64,000 bases of DNA from Larus michahellis (taxonomy: Eukaryota > Chordata > Aves > Charadriiformes > Laridae), in NCBI RefSeq assembly GCF_964199755.1, contig NC_133907.1, positions 1,555,001 through 1,619,000 of the forward strand. The letters run 5' to 3'. Below the pieces are notes generated by a model. The model worked only from the letters and a program-made list of their open reading frames with translations, had not been told where the DNA came from and ran no database searches. How positions within the stretch are numbered: position 1 is the first letter of the stretch; each line of letters begins with the position of its first letter. Positions 51,433-64,000 of the stretch are shown here, in pieces. The position numbers and the translations under genes were made by a program.

Positions 51433-54400
51433 GAGGCAGCAGAGCAGGCACTTTACTAACCTGACTTCCCCAAGTTCTTATAATAATAATTCCCTATATT
51501 TATGAAATTTCCACAAGTGATCTCCAGTCCTAGTGAAGGAAAACATATGTTACATAATTCATTAAGCCTCAAAGGCTTTTTACATATATTACCATTTAAA
51601 AAAAAATAATCTGTTAACACTCAGGGCAAATGATTTTCGGTATAATTAAGGAAATGAATTGTGGCAGCAAAACTGCAAGACTTGAATAACTAAACCACAA
51701 TGATCTCTTTTTTTCATCTTGCTTCAGTACAAATTGCAAACGGCCTAGGCAGTAACTCCGGCGTTTCCTGACTGATCTTTTTCCAGTCTGTCACGTATGC
51801 TCTATGTGACAAGAGTTTTACCACTTGAACTAAAATTACTGTGTGTAAATATTGGTACAAAAAACCCCCTCATGCTCTTCTAGACCAGATGGAAACTTCT
51901 AAGAGGTACTGTGACATGAAGAACTCTTAGGTTGGCTCATACAAATACTCCGGCAGCCCCGCAAGAGGAGGGAGTGAGCCGAGCACCTAAAGAGAAATGC
52001 ATTTTCATATCAACGGACCAAATACAGGAGGACTCGGAGGGATGAATTCCAAGATTATCTCCCATCATTCTAACTGTATAAGTCTGCCCAAGGGGCTGTT
52101 TAAGTCTACATGAGGAACTTGACGTGTGACTGTCTTCTGAATGTTCAAATGATCTAAAACTCCCATGGTATTAGAAGCCGTGTCTTAGTTTTTATGTGAT
52201 TTTGAGCAAATCTTTTAAACTAGGTTTGGGTCAAGCACATAGATTTCTAGTTTAAATATTTACATAGAACTGAAGTATGTTTTTGACAGCAGTAACTTAG
52301 AACGCAGATAATAATGGTCTTAATAAAGACCAATTAGCAAAATAATTAACAACTTATGAATATGTGCTTTTTGGCTAAAGGAAAAGTTCATTGAGCAACT
52401 ATCTCGCACTACAGGAAAAAATGCCAGATCGTTAATTTTTAAATATTGAGACATTATCTAGTGGTGGTTTAATTCAAAAGAACATCTAGAAACCAAAAAA
52501 TGGAACGTTTTCAGCTTCATTGAGCCTTCCTTGACAAACATCAGTTTCATCTCTCCACCTTAATGTTTGCTGTTTGATAACAATGGCATTATTTATGTAA
52601 CGTGAAAGACTGGTAGACTCGATTTGTTAATATCCAAGATCATGTTATTGCTTATCTCTCTAGAAATGGAGACCACTATCATGTGCTCTCCTGTACTCGC
52701 TGCACTCTGACAAAGACAAAGCATCTTCCTTTCTTCAGCACCTGCGTGGAACATGAGAATGTTTCTGACATAATGTGTGACAAGCTGCATTTAAGAAATT
52801 CTCTTGAACAACAATAGTATAAATAACTTGCCTACACCTAATCAATAATTTGCTTACTGTGTATGAACTTCATGAATTAAATGGAATCTAAGAGAGACGT
52901 CTTGCTGAGCTTGCTGTTGTTTAGTTACCTGGCTAATCAGGTGTTTATATTTTGATTGTGTTATGTTTTAAATGTGTTTTAACATCATGATCTATAAGAA
53001 AGAATAATGGATTGTGTTTGAGAATCCCTTTCCCATTCATTTAAATTTTTTTAAATAATAGAAAATTGTGATATTGTAAAATATCAGGGTTCTTAGCAAT
53101 GAATACCTTTTATAATTTGAAAGTACATCTTATTTTGAAGCCAGACAGTCCTTCAGCCCAAACGTGTCTCAACGTGGTGCATTGTATCTGTTAGATATAT
53201 CCAGGACAGTATTTATCCAGTTATAGGAATGATTCATAACCCTGAACTTGCCTTTGAGATTTGTTTTGAGAGATATGACGATACCTGCAGGTGACGCGTT
53301 GTCAGATCAAAGGAAAGCCTGGTAATGCTTCTGTTGGCACTTAGACAATATGAGCAGTGACTGTTTAATGTGGTGGTTGTGGAGAGTGCGTGGCCGGTAG
53401 CACTGCTGTCAGGTGGAGAGCAGCAAGGTAATTCTCTGTTTGCCTGCCTGTAAAGGTTAAGATTCCTCCATTTTTGTTGTGGACGGTTTTTCTAGTCCCG
53501 AACAAAAGAAACTTAAATGGTGAAATCCAAATTATCTGAGGGATTTTTATGCTCTCTTTTCTCCCAAGTACAGTACTGCAAGATTAATCACGTGGTCAGA
53601 TACGTGTTCTAACTACGCAGACAATTTGCAGAGGTAATTCAGGTGTACGTGCTAGGAAAATCTTACCTGATTGGCTATTGAGCGTCTAAAATGAAAAAGA
53701 GTGTGTTTATTCCTTGCCTACGACTTCTCTTTTTAATTGCCAGATTTTTAACATAAGTTTTTCTTCTAGTATTATTAATGGTAAGCAGTGTAAGCACTGT
53801 AGTCTCTTAGGAAAGTTCAGCAATAATGTTATAGAAATGGTTACAGCCCAACCTCATTATTGGCTACATCTATTTTATTTCTTGTGGTTCAAAATGTCTT
53901 CTGTGGCTCATTCAAAATTTTCTCTCTTTTTATCTCAAAAAATGAGTCCACTTTAATCAGAAAAAATATGTATGTATTTTGTGAACAATTAGTTATTACT
54001 TAGCGGATGGGCTTTTATTCCTTTCACTTCATAAGCAAAAATACTCAATGAGGTGTGGTTTAAGATTTTTGATGTGTGCTAGTTACAATCTTTTTTCACA
54101 TATTTTGTCTACCTGTTATTGAAGTATTTTCACAGGTGTAATATTCAACATAAGTTCTCATTTATAATAATTTTTGATACACAGCTGGGAGTTGAAAGCT
54201 GTTGTGTTCTGCTGTGTGCAGAGCCATAAAGAGGACAGTAGGAATTGGAAAAAATCTTGCTATCTCAATAGGAAGTAAAACAAACTCTTGAAATGCAAGA
54301 CTTGCTAGCGGTCTCTTGGAAAGTGTGGGCAGTGAACTCTGTGAAACAATGACCTGTGGCAGGAGGGACGATTCCAGTCCCTTTTATTTGGGTTTTGGTG

Positions 54401-54638
54401 AACTCTATTGTCATGGGCGTTTGTCTCAAAGAATGTCTGAGAAGGGAGGGCTGTGAGATTTTTGTGTCAGACACTAAGCCTAGGGCCACTATCTGCCAAG
54501 TTACTCAAGCACACATGTATCCAGTGACTCCCACTTATGTTATTTTCATGCAGAAGAGACAAGAAATTTAAGTTGTGTTACATTTGGTTTAGTGTTTCAA
54601 TTTGTTTCTCTGAGCAAGATTTTTAAAACAGAATGTAC
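51433..54638. other. AT-rich noncoding stretch
   Basis: No gene recognised. A possible AG/GT pair at 53291 and 53428 encloses 137 bases with stops in all the frames I tried. Small hydrophobic frames at 53714-53956 and 54356-54571 show no family. Confidence 0.5.
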
Positions 54639-54654
54639 ATACATATATATGTAT
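54639..54654. repeat. Perfect 16-base AT palindrome
   Basis: ATACATATATATGTAT is its own reverse complement, inside a TA/CA-rich patch. It can form a small cruciform; a biological role is not implied. Confidence 0.75.
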
Positions 54655-56017
54655 ATATAGATCTGCGCACATTGACTTTTCTCTTTTTAAATAAACAATA
54701 TATTGCTGTAAAATTGAAAAATAGAATGAATCAATGTTTGGAACACACAGCTTGAATCTGAAATAATCTGTGGATGATTGGGCTTTCTGTATGCATTCTG
54801 CAGGGTTTCCATCTGAAATTGCTTGTGCGAGAGCGAGCACTTCTCTGTCTGTATAATCCATACCCAGAAAAAAGACTTTGAAAGTGCTGCAGTGATGATC
54901 GAATTGTCTGCTCATGTCTCCACCCTGTTCAGGTAGTCCTGTAGCCTGGTATCTACATAACCAGCTTAGGAAATTTCATTAAAAATAATAATTCCTATGT
55001 GGAAAGTACTTACTGATTCGTCACACTAAATTACTTGTCATTACTTGTCATTTGGCAAAGCAATGTATCGGTTGTACTTATTCACTGCTGTAACTTTGGG
55101 TACTGATTTGGTAGGCCCTGTGGTTTGGTTTTTTTTGTTTGTTTTCTGGCTATTGTATGTAAAGCTGGAAAGCTAGTAGCAGTGGAATTTATAACCTTGC
55201 TAGAATCAGAGCGTTACAGAATAACTTCCTTCTCTTGACCCCCGTTCTTCCCTTGGAAACTTGCAATTTTAGCAAATCCATAGCATTTGCTTCCTTGCCT
55301 TCAAGAAACAAAGCTGTTCAAGTAGTTTGGAGGAAGTAGTTCAAGGTGGGCCACTAAACACTTGCAGGCTTGCTTCTTATACAGAACTCATCCAAACAAA
55401 TTTGGTCTAGATATGTCAAGTAAACAGAAGAAAAGACTCTTATGAAAAAGGCATTTTGATGTGTTGGTTCCCTTCCCCCTTCCCCTTTATTCCTTTTTAA
55501 TAAAACCAGAATTCACCACTTGTGTCCATGGGCCATCCCCACCCGCCGGCATCATCCTCCCGGCACCCCAAAAAATAAACTCATGTGTATGTTTTAAATA
55601 ACCTTTTTCCCATTGCAGGCATTCTGGTTGAAGTTTAAAGCTGAACTTTGTACTAAAATGGTAGTTTCATTGAATCAATAAGCTTCTATATACTTTTCAT
55701 CTCCAGTTCTAAAGGAAGCTTGTTTGCACTGTTTGGTTTACTTTGAATGTTAAATATCAAATCAGCTTGACATACAAGGTAAAACTTGGGCAACACCTCC
55801 ATGTTTCTCTAAAAGAGTTTTTTTGAGTTGTTTTCTTTAAGCAGAGACTTGACATGAATTTTTTTAGATTCATTTTTCTTCATCCATACCTGCTTTTTTT
55901 TGCCTCAATTCTGAGAACGTGGATTACAAATAATTAGGAAAAAAATTAGAAAGTTTAAAAAAGACACAGGATTTATGTCTTGGGGCTTGTTTCACGAAGA
56001 ATGAGTTAATTTTTTAA
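54655..56017. other. Noncoding stretch with one GC-rich patch
   Basis: A perfect tandem 10-mer TTACTTGTCA lies at 55031-55050. A C-rich, CpG-bearing patch at 55527-55570 is followed by AATAAA at 55574-55579. The rest is AT-rich and featureless. Confidence 0.5.
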
Positions 56018-56056
56018 ATATATATATATATATGCACGCATGCACACACTTACGTG
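56018..56056. repeat. (TA)n followed by alternating CA/CG tract
   Basis: About 16 bases of TA repeat pass directly into GCACGCATGCACACAC, so purine and pyrimidine alternate for over 30 bases. Such tracts melt easily and can adopt Z-DNA. Confidence 0.75.
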
Positions 56057-59000
56057 TCTTCCAATGACTTATTAGTGTTTGATTAATAATGCAAAATTCC
56101 TTAATGTTTTAATGGTTATTGAGTGATAACACCACTATTTCCTGGTGGGTTTTAGGTACAGTCCATATGCGTGCATCTAGACAAACACCTAATGATTTTG
56201 AGTTCTTTTAATATACTCTGCAATTACAAGCTTTTGCCAACTACATTAGAACTAGTATTTGGCTCACGGCTTGATTACGAAATCTGCTCTTGGTCAGCTA
56301 GGTTTTGGAATGTGAGCTCTGAAGACCAACCCATATGACTCTGTCTTGCTTTGGATGATTTTTTCCTGTGGTTTTAAGTTTCAGTTGCACATAACACCAT
56401 AAAACACAGCATAACACAGTGCATAATGTACAGGACACAATGTCTACTAATAGCAACTCCTAGAAAAATGTTTATCTGGGTTATAATTTTGTGTAAGCGT
56501 GGGCAGCATTTATTTTTGTATTAATAAGAGCTATCTAGCAGTTGTTCTAATATTCAGAAATAAGAATTAAACAGAGTCCTAAGTGATATTAAATCAAATC
56601 AGGAGTTCTGTAATAATAGTAACAAATATTGTAGTGGTTCACCAGCTGTAACTGTACAGGTCCTTTCAGGTCATGCTCTCAGCCTGAAAAAACTTCTCCC
56701 AAAACGTTCAGGAGACTTACATTCACTACCTTCTTCCTACTGAGATGCCCAATTTTTGGTAAAATAAAAATTAAATCAGGTAATTTAGGAGTGTAATCCT
56801 TAGTACTCATGGAGCAAATCTTCTGTCTCTTAGTGGAACAAATTATACTGCCTGTTTAGGATACCACTTTCTGCTCATTGAGGCTAGATGAGAAATAAAT
56901 GGTGCTGGTAGATAGGGAAGCATCCCTCCAGGCAAAGCCGAGACGCCAGCTCCGCAGTTAGCTACCCATATGTAGCTGTTTCCCTAGCATTCTGTCTCGG
57001 CAGCAAGGTTAGAGTTTACTGCTGATGAGGGGCTTTTTTCATCTGTCCAGTATTCCATTTGATGCATATTTTAGAAACTCATGTCATTTGCAGTACTGAA
57101 GATAGCTTTCTGCCTTTCTCTCTCCTCCAAATGGTGCACAGCACCAGCCCTGCTTTAGGTATTTCCCTGCCCTCCATGAACTTCAGCATATGTTCTAATC
57201 CCAGCTCATTCTATCCCATATAGTAACGTTACTATTTATAGGATTATTTATTGTAACATCCTAGCATTAAGTTTCCTATAAAATAATACCATACCTTGCA
57301 AAATAACTTATGGACTCTTCGCATGTTTTATTTTTTCTGTTTCCAGTTCTCCTGTTTCTTCTGTGCTAGCTGGCTAGATATATATCACTTCGGTTTATCG
57401 CTATATTTGAAGAATGAGATAAGGTGTTCCTTTGTGTCTGTGGTTTTTTTTTCCTTTATACATCCTTCCAGATTTGTTATTCTCTTTCTAATGTTTTCAT
57501 TCTGGGTTTTAACCAGGTCCTGATTCACCATGCTCTCTCTGTCCGCTCCTCACAGTTCCTCCCCAAATACTTTTTTTTCTATCCTGACCTCCTAATCTTT
57601 GTCTTCAGCCTTTCACTGAGTTGAGCCTTCCCTTGTCTTCAGCGTGAAATGGGTCTAGCCTTGGCTTCGCTCTTGGGACTTGGAACACTAGACCAGCAAA
57701 ACTTGGTTTTTGGCAAGTTAGTCAGCAGAACTGATTGAATGCACACAGAGAAGAGATCTGTTGAGTAAGAAGTTGCCATGATGACTATTACTTTTCAGAA
57801 CTGTATGTTAAGCTTTTTAAAGAATAAATAAATCAACCAGCATGAAGCTGCAGAGCATGTATCCAGCTAATTTCCTAAGATCCAGTCTTAAAACTGCGTG
57901 TGTGTACTAAAACTGATTTCACATCAACAAATCCCAATGCCAAGTGTCACTGCTGGGAATCCTTACCAAAACATTTCACGCTCGCTAGATTTGCCAATGC
58001 AATATTAAGAGAGGAAGGCAGCAGCTAACGTAATGGATTAAAAGTCTTCTATGATCCCTGTGTTCAGTAGGGGAAAGCACTGAAGAGGAATCTAAAAAAT
58101 GGGAAGAATTTTAACTCCCAGTTTTTTTCTGAAGTACATAACACGTTTGGAGAAGTTTGACCATCCTACTAGCAGGTGAATGTCTTCAGTCCAATGGTGG
58201 CATCAGTTTTCCATAGGAGAGAGAATTCTTACTGTTTGAAACAGTACATAGATATAGAAAAGTGTGGTTACATGAAGATTTACCTGGAAAATTTTCTGTC
58301 TGGAAATAATTTAAAAACAAGGTGACTTCCTGACTGTAACTGATGGAGTTCATCAATATCTTTTGTGGGTATGATAAGCAAAACTAAAACTATTAAGTAA
58401 CCTAGACTCTGGATATATTTTTGGATCTGTTTTTTTGGTTCTGTGTTGTATCATCCCTGCTTGGACAGCACCAGACGTAACGTAGTCCAGAAGCCAATGT
58501 CAGTGCTTATGGCAGCAAATAAATTGGCCGTCAACTTCTGCGATGATAATTAGTGCTAATATACTGCTTAAATATTAAAATGATGTGAAAATATCTGATT
58601 CCGCAATTTTTGGATTGCACCAAATACAATGTTTAGTCCTTCCCTTAAATTTGGCAGACTCTTTGTTAGAAACAATTTCTTCACAGAGAAGATGGGACAC
58701 TGAGTCCTCTCACAGTTTACCTGGAACTACACCTGTAAACCGGCAAACACTGCAAAATGGGTCCAAGTTCCAGTGGTAGCTTAAATTCTGCTACTTCTGG
58801 TTTGTTGCCCTAAAAGGAAGGGGGTGTGGTGTGGTTAAAAAGGGTCTACCTCAATAACCAGGAGCACTGGTGATAAGTCAAGTCCGTATGTGTTTCATCA
58901 AGGTTAAATTAATGTACTAAGAACAGGCTTTATAGAACTATATATTGTTTTCTTCAGTAAATAAATAAATAAATCCTGCTGACTCTGCAGATTATCACTG

Positions 59001-62000
59001 TTTATCCTCAAGCTATTTACACACCAAAATTAATATTGTCGATCAGGTTTCTTGTTGTGAATGCCTCTCAGATCTAATTGCTTCAGTGTACAAGAAACAA
59101 ATTAATAGGAACTCTAGACAGTTTAATTTATTTTGACAGCAAACACTTATCTCTTATCTTCTGACGAACCTGACAGTCATCTTGTCTCATGGAGCTTACG
59201 TTTTCTTCCTCCTCTTTCTAGTGACAGAAGTGGAGAGTTCTGTGCTAACAGGGCATTCCTGATTTATCTGCATTCATTTAATATTGCTTGTCATCTCTTT
59301 AATGATATATTTTAATACAATCTGTAAACTTTGGCCAAATACTCCTATACACTTGCTTTTAAATGTCAAGAAAGCACAGATAGATACAAAGCCCCATGAC
59401 TGTATGATAGTGTTGGCTGGCACATACAACTGCACTTTGAGTAACTATCTAAAATCAAGAAACTGTTAGGTTTTTTTCTCCCGAAGTTCAGTGGAGGAAA
59501 ATGAAGCAAAACTCCCTGCGGAAGCACAGTCCTTGCATAAAGACTGTAGGATTTTTTGGAAGCTCCTCTGGAAGTGTGGAGACACTTCTTGTTCCCCCGT
59601 GTTTAGCTTAACCTTGAATGCATAAAATGTAATTTATGCACCATGTAACTATGTGCCTCGAGGTATGTTTTCCTAATTCCTCCCTAAGGATTTCTTAAGA
59701 AAGCAGGTAAAAGCTGTCATCTGAATGTGCTCAGACAGCAAGGAGGCGTTCTGGCGTGTATTGATGTAATTTTTCTTCCTTCTTTTATTTCATTAAAAAT
59801 GTATTTTACTTTCAAGTATTGGTTGACTATATCAAGTTGTTTGACAACAAAGGCCTGGAGTTCACCATTTACTGTGGATAAGAAAATAGCTGCACGGTTT
59901 TTATGCGTCTAATAATGCCAAGAGGTAAAAGATTCTCCAAGTCAGACTTCTGGAGATGTCCTATTTTGATATACCCATGCATAAGGCGAAGATAAGAAAA
60001 CTTGCGTAGGTTCCAAAACTAAAAAAAATCTTGGATATGTTGCATCTATTTAAATAACGCTCCGTAGTCTCAGGGGGCTTCTGTGAGTGAATATAAGACT
60101 GTTTCGCAAGGTTGGAGACCTACCAGTCTCAAAGTGCGCTATGAAAACTGAGAGCTTATCTCAAGCTTTTCGTAGTGCATCAGTCCCATTTAAATGAAAA
60201 AAGAAGCTTTTTCAAAAGTACTTAAACAGCCAAGGAATTTTCACTACTTCGGTGCTTTTGAAAATATTACCTGAAGAAGTGTAAAAGGGAACAGCAAAGA
60301 GAAAACTTGGTGGTTCAGAATTGGAGCAGCAGGTGATCTGAATGCATGATGCACAATTTCTTCCCCTGTAATAAAAAAAATCAACTTCCAGGAAATGCTA
60401 CATGTGAACATGGGACTTCAATAAGAAATCAGTTATAGTTACAAGAAAACTGTGAGACTCAACATATCTGTCCATCTTTGATAGGTGACATGTTTTTGCA
60501 TGCACAATATTTGTAGCCTACTAATAGTTTGAACACTGAACTATCAGTTGAGGAAGATAAAGCTGATTTCTTTTGACTTCTTACTGAGGCGTCACTGCAA
60601 TATGATTTACTAGGCTGTCAGTTCAGTAACTTCTGGCAGGCATTTCAAAACATTCTGCAAGGCTCTGATTTAATTTGGTAATAATGAGGTCATGTCAAAC
60701 TGAGAACTAGAACATTTCGGACAATGCAGCCCAAACACTTCTGGTCATGCAGTTAACTTCACCTGGACAGTGCTTTTTCATAAATTAGGAACATACTGCA
60801 GTTAGAATAACTTTAGTATGGATGAGTTATTGGGCTTGACTTTGATTCCAGAAGAGTAGGAAAACTGAAGGTTATTTTTGCTGGATTTTTTTCTTCCTCT
60901 TCCTTCTGGAAAATCTGATTAAACCTGTTTCTAACCATTCCTCCCTAGGGGTCTCATTTACTACTAAGAAATTTTAACATTGCTTTTGAACTGCCAAAAA
61001 ATTGCAACACAAGCAACATTTTAATGATTACCTGGTTATATTTAACATCCATAAAAAATCTCTTGTTTAGGCAGCTCAAAATAATTGAAAATATATTGTT
61101 TTCAAATTATGTATGGACAGTTGAAGTGTAGCACAATCAGAGAAAAAAATGCTTCTTTTAGAAGCAGCTTCAGCTGAAATCAGCCTCCTGTATACCCCAG
61201 TTACCGTGTGCAGTTTTTTGAACAGCGCATCTAACGCATACAGTGGCACACGCAAAAGGTCCCTCGTGCAGTAGATCCTCTGTATTTAAGGATAGGTTTC
61301 TGTATATCCAAAATCCAGCCACAAAAGGAGCTAACCATGTTCATGCGAGCAGGGAAGTAGAGAGGGCAGTTTTTTGGTGGCTCGTGCCCCCAGGCGAACA
61401 GTAGTGCAAAGCGCTGCTCCCAGCGGTGGTGTTGTGGGATGAGTTGCTGGGAGCGTTCTCCCAACCCAGTTGCCCACAGGCATGCACAGATCCCTACAAA
61501 CTGCCGTACCTGTTAGGTGTGTAGTGCAGTCCAGACCAACGAAAGGGAAATTGCGTGATGCAGTATATCCACCACCACTAGATTTTGGTCACTGTTGCTT
61601 CTCTCAGTTCAGCATACGGTGAAATGTTGATGTGTTAACAGGTGTCATTAAAACAGCATGTGGGTAACTGTAAAATTTGGTGCCTGTCTTTGTATGGTAG
61701 GCTGTTATAATCTTCAGTATGTCCCTTAAATGTATTCTGTTTCAACACTTAAGATATGTAGGCTAAGAGGTTATGAGGTTTGAGTTTGTGGTGCCATTTG
61801 TTGGGACTTGGAGGACACACCGCTATGTTCTGGCACGTGGACCAGTGGAAGGTTACGTAGTTCATGTTGGTGTCTTTCTGCCCTTGTTTGTAGCTGCCAT
61901 ATTTTGCTAACTACCAGGATGATGGTGCATCTGTCACAGCAGATGGAATGACATAAGTGTTTTTGCAGAGAAACCTAAGCTTTTGTGCTGGGTTTGAACG

Positions 62001-62544
62001 CTCTGTTCTGCTGTGGGGTGGGGAAGGCGAGAGGATGGAGCAGAAGAAAGGCTGTAGTGTGCAGAGCACTGACCAGGGATGTGGGCGGCTGCTGTCAACG
62101 TTTATTCCATCGTATACATAGCGGAGATTGTAACTTAGGTCTTCTACATCTGAAACGTGTGTTAACAGTGAGTAGTCTTTCAGGTTCTGACTCAATGGAT
62201 GCCTAAGTGCTTGGTTTTTGTCTTTCCCTCAAAGTTCTTTTTGGAATGTACTCATGTACCTAATGCATTTCGTCATCTCTTAGCTCATAGAGGTACATAC
62301 AATTTGAAGTATTTTTGGTCACTACAGTATTATTTTAAGGAGGCAATGTTCAGACAGGTGTTTTTCCACTTATATTTCTATACAGGCATATGCAAGCATA
62401 CATACTAAGCTCTGGAGGCTATTATTCCTCTTAAAAACTCCTTTATTGTCAAGACAAATCCTTTTTATCTATCAAAACAGACAATAATTGCAAGTAAAAT
62501 CTTGTATTTGACATTTTTGTAAGAGGAGGCTTTATATTAGAACT
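56057..62544. other. AT-rich noncoding stretch
   Basis: No gene recognised. Imperfect CATAACAC repeats lie at 56389-56430, a CpG-bearing patch at 56935-57005, and an AAAT repeat at 58958-58974. Moderately GC-rich sequence at 61220-61470 and 61960-62120 carries 73-94 codon frames on one or both strands without a recognisable domain. Confidence 0.5.
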
Positions 62545-62615
62545 AAAATAACACAATGTGATACTAACATATCACATGACAAATAACACATTGTGATAGT
62601 ATAACATCAACATGA
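62545..62615 (+). repeat. Tandem duplication of about 35 bases with SOX-like cores
   Basis: AAAATAACACAATGTGATAC... (62545-62579) is repeated imperfectly as CAAATAACACATTGTGATAG... (62580-62615). The cores CACAATGTG and CACATTGTG are reverse complements of each other and contain ACAAT/ATTGT, the SOX-factor core. The duplication is visible directly; binding is conjecture. Confidence 0.6.
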
Positions 62616-63710
62616 GCATTTCCCCACCCACACACCCCCTGCTCTGCAACCCATTCCCCAAAAACTCTCTTCTTTTGATGGATAGTTAGTCTTGTAAAGC
62701 CAAGGTACTTGAAGATGTCTCGCTAACTCAGAATTATCTATATTTTGTGGGTGCTAATTTTTTTTTCAAAGAGTACTTTCAAAGAGTAATTTTACAGGTA
62801 TTTAACACTGATATCAGATTCAATGAGAAACGCCTTTCATCACAGAGATCTAGATCCCTTTTATCCTTCACTTATGCAATGATATTTTTCAATGACTTGA
62901 ATTGTCTTGAGTCACAGTGACAGACACACAGTGACAAAAAACACTAACTCAGTGTTTTTTATGTTCACTTTACTATATAAAGGCCTGGCTCAATATTTTT
63001 TTTTTCTATTCACATTACAAAGACATACAAGAACTTGGTATAGAAGAAAAACTTCTGAAGTTGTTATAAATCACATTCCCCAAAGCATTTTGTAGTCATC
63101 ACTGCATCTCTGTAAATACTTGTAGTTTTGACAAATAAATATTTCTTACTTAAAAGAAAAAAAAAGTAACTGAAAAATTTTTGGTCTGTAGGCACTTCTC
63201 CCTGGCGTTCGGTTGAACGGGAGAATGGAAAAATTCTCCTGTTTTTCATATACCCAGGATTTCAAGGTGTAGACCTCAGGAACGTTTCAGTTGAGACAGT
63301 TTTCCTTCTCCTTCGCCAGCTAAGTTGGGCACTGCTGTTACTGTGATTTAACGTGAGAGGCTTCTGTTTCTGATGTTGAGGAGCCTTCAAGAACTCTTCA
63401 GGCAGAGTCTAATGCACACAGATAAAGTCGAGACAAAGTGACAAAGACAGCTTGTTCCTGAGGAAAGTTAAATATTTTTTCTGGCTAATTTATGTGACAC
63501 CTAAAGAAAAACAGCAGAATGAAGCATTCTGTAACGTTGGGTCTGCCTACAACCACCACTAATAGAAAGGGACACGAACTTGTATGCTGTCTGATGCAAT
63601 TTATTATTTTATTCTGTGCTATTCAGATACAAATATGTTTTTTCATTTCTTTTTGTTTTCCTTGTGCATTGGAACAGCAGCCTATGAGAACTGAGTGGCA
63701 TCTTTTAAAT
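62616..63710. other. AT-rich noncoding stretch
   Basis: A short perfect tandem TTTCAAAGAGTA repeat lies at about 62764-62789. No gene recognised. Confidence 0.5.
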
Positions 63711-63754
63711 CCTTTTTTTCTTTTTCTTCTTCCCCCCCCCCCCCCCCACCTCAG
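63711..63754 (+). other. Long polypyrimidine tract with C16 and 3' splice-site match
   Basis: About 40 nearly unbroken pyrimidines, including sixteen consecutive C at 63732-63747, lead into ACCTCAG at 63754. This is an excellent match to a 3' splice acceptor. Long C runs also arise as simple slippage tracts, so the splice reading is tentative. Confidence 0.3.
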
Positions 63755-63923
63755 TGGAAAGTATCAGTACCCAAGCTTGTGGGCAGCTGTTGGAAGACAT
63801 GATGTCAATTTGTACTTGGGAGACAAATTCAGATCCGCACTGAACTTCACGCTGAACAGAACTGGTGTTACTTGTGTTCAGAGCAGACACTCTGCTTCTG
63901 CCACCCGCCAAAAAGGTGGTTAA
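63755..63923 (+). other. 55-codon frame after acceptor, possible terminal exon
   Basis: Right of the acceptor-like CAG, one frame stays open to TAA at 63921-63923 while the other two plus frames stop early. The peptide includes YPSLWAAVGRHDVNLYLGDK and then two N-glycosylation sequons (NFT and NRT). I recognise no domain. The same frame is open leftwards to about 63519 through the pyrimidine tract, which argues for chance. It is a candidate last coding exon only if an upstream exon can be shown. Confidence 0.15.
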
Positions 63924-64000
63924 AACAACCTTGGTCCTTCTAAAGGAATATATTAACTTAAGATACTTGTAAACACCCTGTCACCCTACCCCACCCCTAT
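63924..64000. other. Right edge, nothing seen
   Basis: A short AT-rich then C-rich end. No feature is supported. Confidence 0.5.

Noticed and set aside
53292..53428. Possible exon between CTGCAG and GCAAG|GTAATT
   Set aside because: Stops in all frames tested and a weak donor.

Overview
The window looks like noncoding vertebrate DNA, most probably from a bird. Two 5'-truncated retroposon copies carry the CR1 3' tail familiar from avian genomes: a plus-strand copy ending in an ATTCTATGATTCTA-type tail at about 8857-9038, and a minus-strand copy at about 29319-29478. The rest is AT-rich and full of short A/T runs. There are no ribosomal RNA genes, operons or CRISPR arrays, and no tRNA that I could find. 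I recognised no protein family in any reading frame, so no gene is called with confidence. The window is best read as intergenic DNA or part of a very large intron.

Region by region. 1-2100 is AT-rich and holds a MIR-like SINE relic at 1401-1474. 2101-3140 is a distinctly GC-richer block that ends in a well-formed promoter arrangement: a TATA box at 2995, an initiator match at 3021-3027 and a consensus splice donor at 3057/3058. About 6380-7000 is CpG-bearing and dense in recognisable transcription-factor motifs, like a conserved enhancer. 7000-28000 is mostly featureless apart from the first CR1 copy and two consensus NF-E2 sites (9396-9406 and 26903-26913). 28162-28932 is an open frame of 257 codons, longer than expected by chance in DNA this AT-rich, but with no recognised domain. 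33460-33532 is a small CpG-dense patch with a 21-codon frame. 39336-39449 is a short cysteine-rich frame flanked by plausible splice sites. 44948-45170 is a nonautonomous hAT-type DNA transposon with matching terminal inverted repeats. From 45171 to the end there are microsatellites, short tandem duplications, a (TA)n/Z-DNA-type tract at 56018, and a strong polypyrimidine acceptor with a 55-codon downstream frame near the right edge.

No gene set or pathway can be reconstructed. The useful content is the mobile-element relics, a handful of candidate regulatory sites, and three or four small open frames worth testing by conservation or transcript data. No previously undescribed system is demonstrated.
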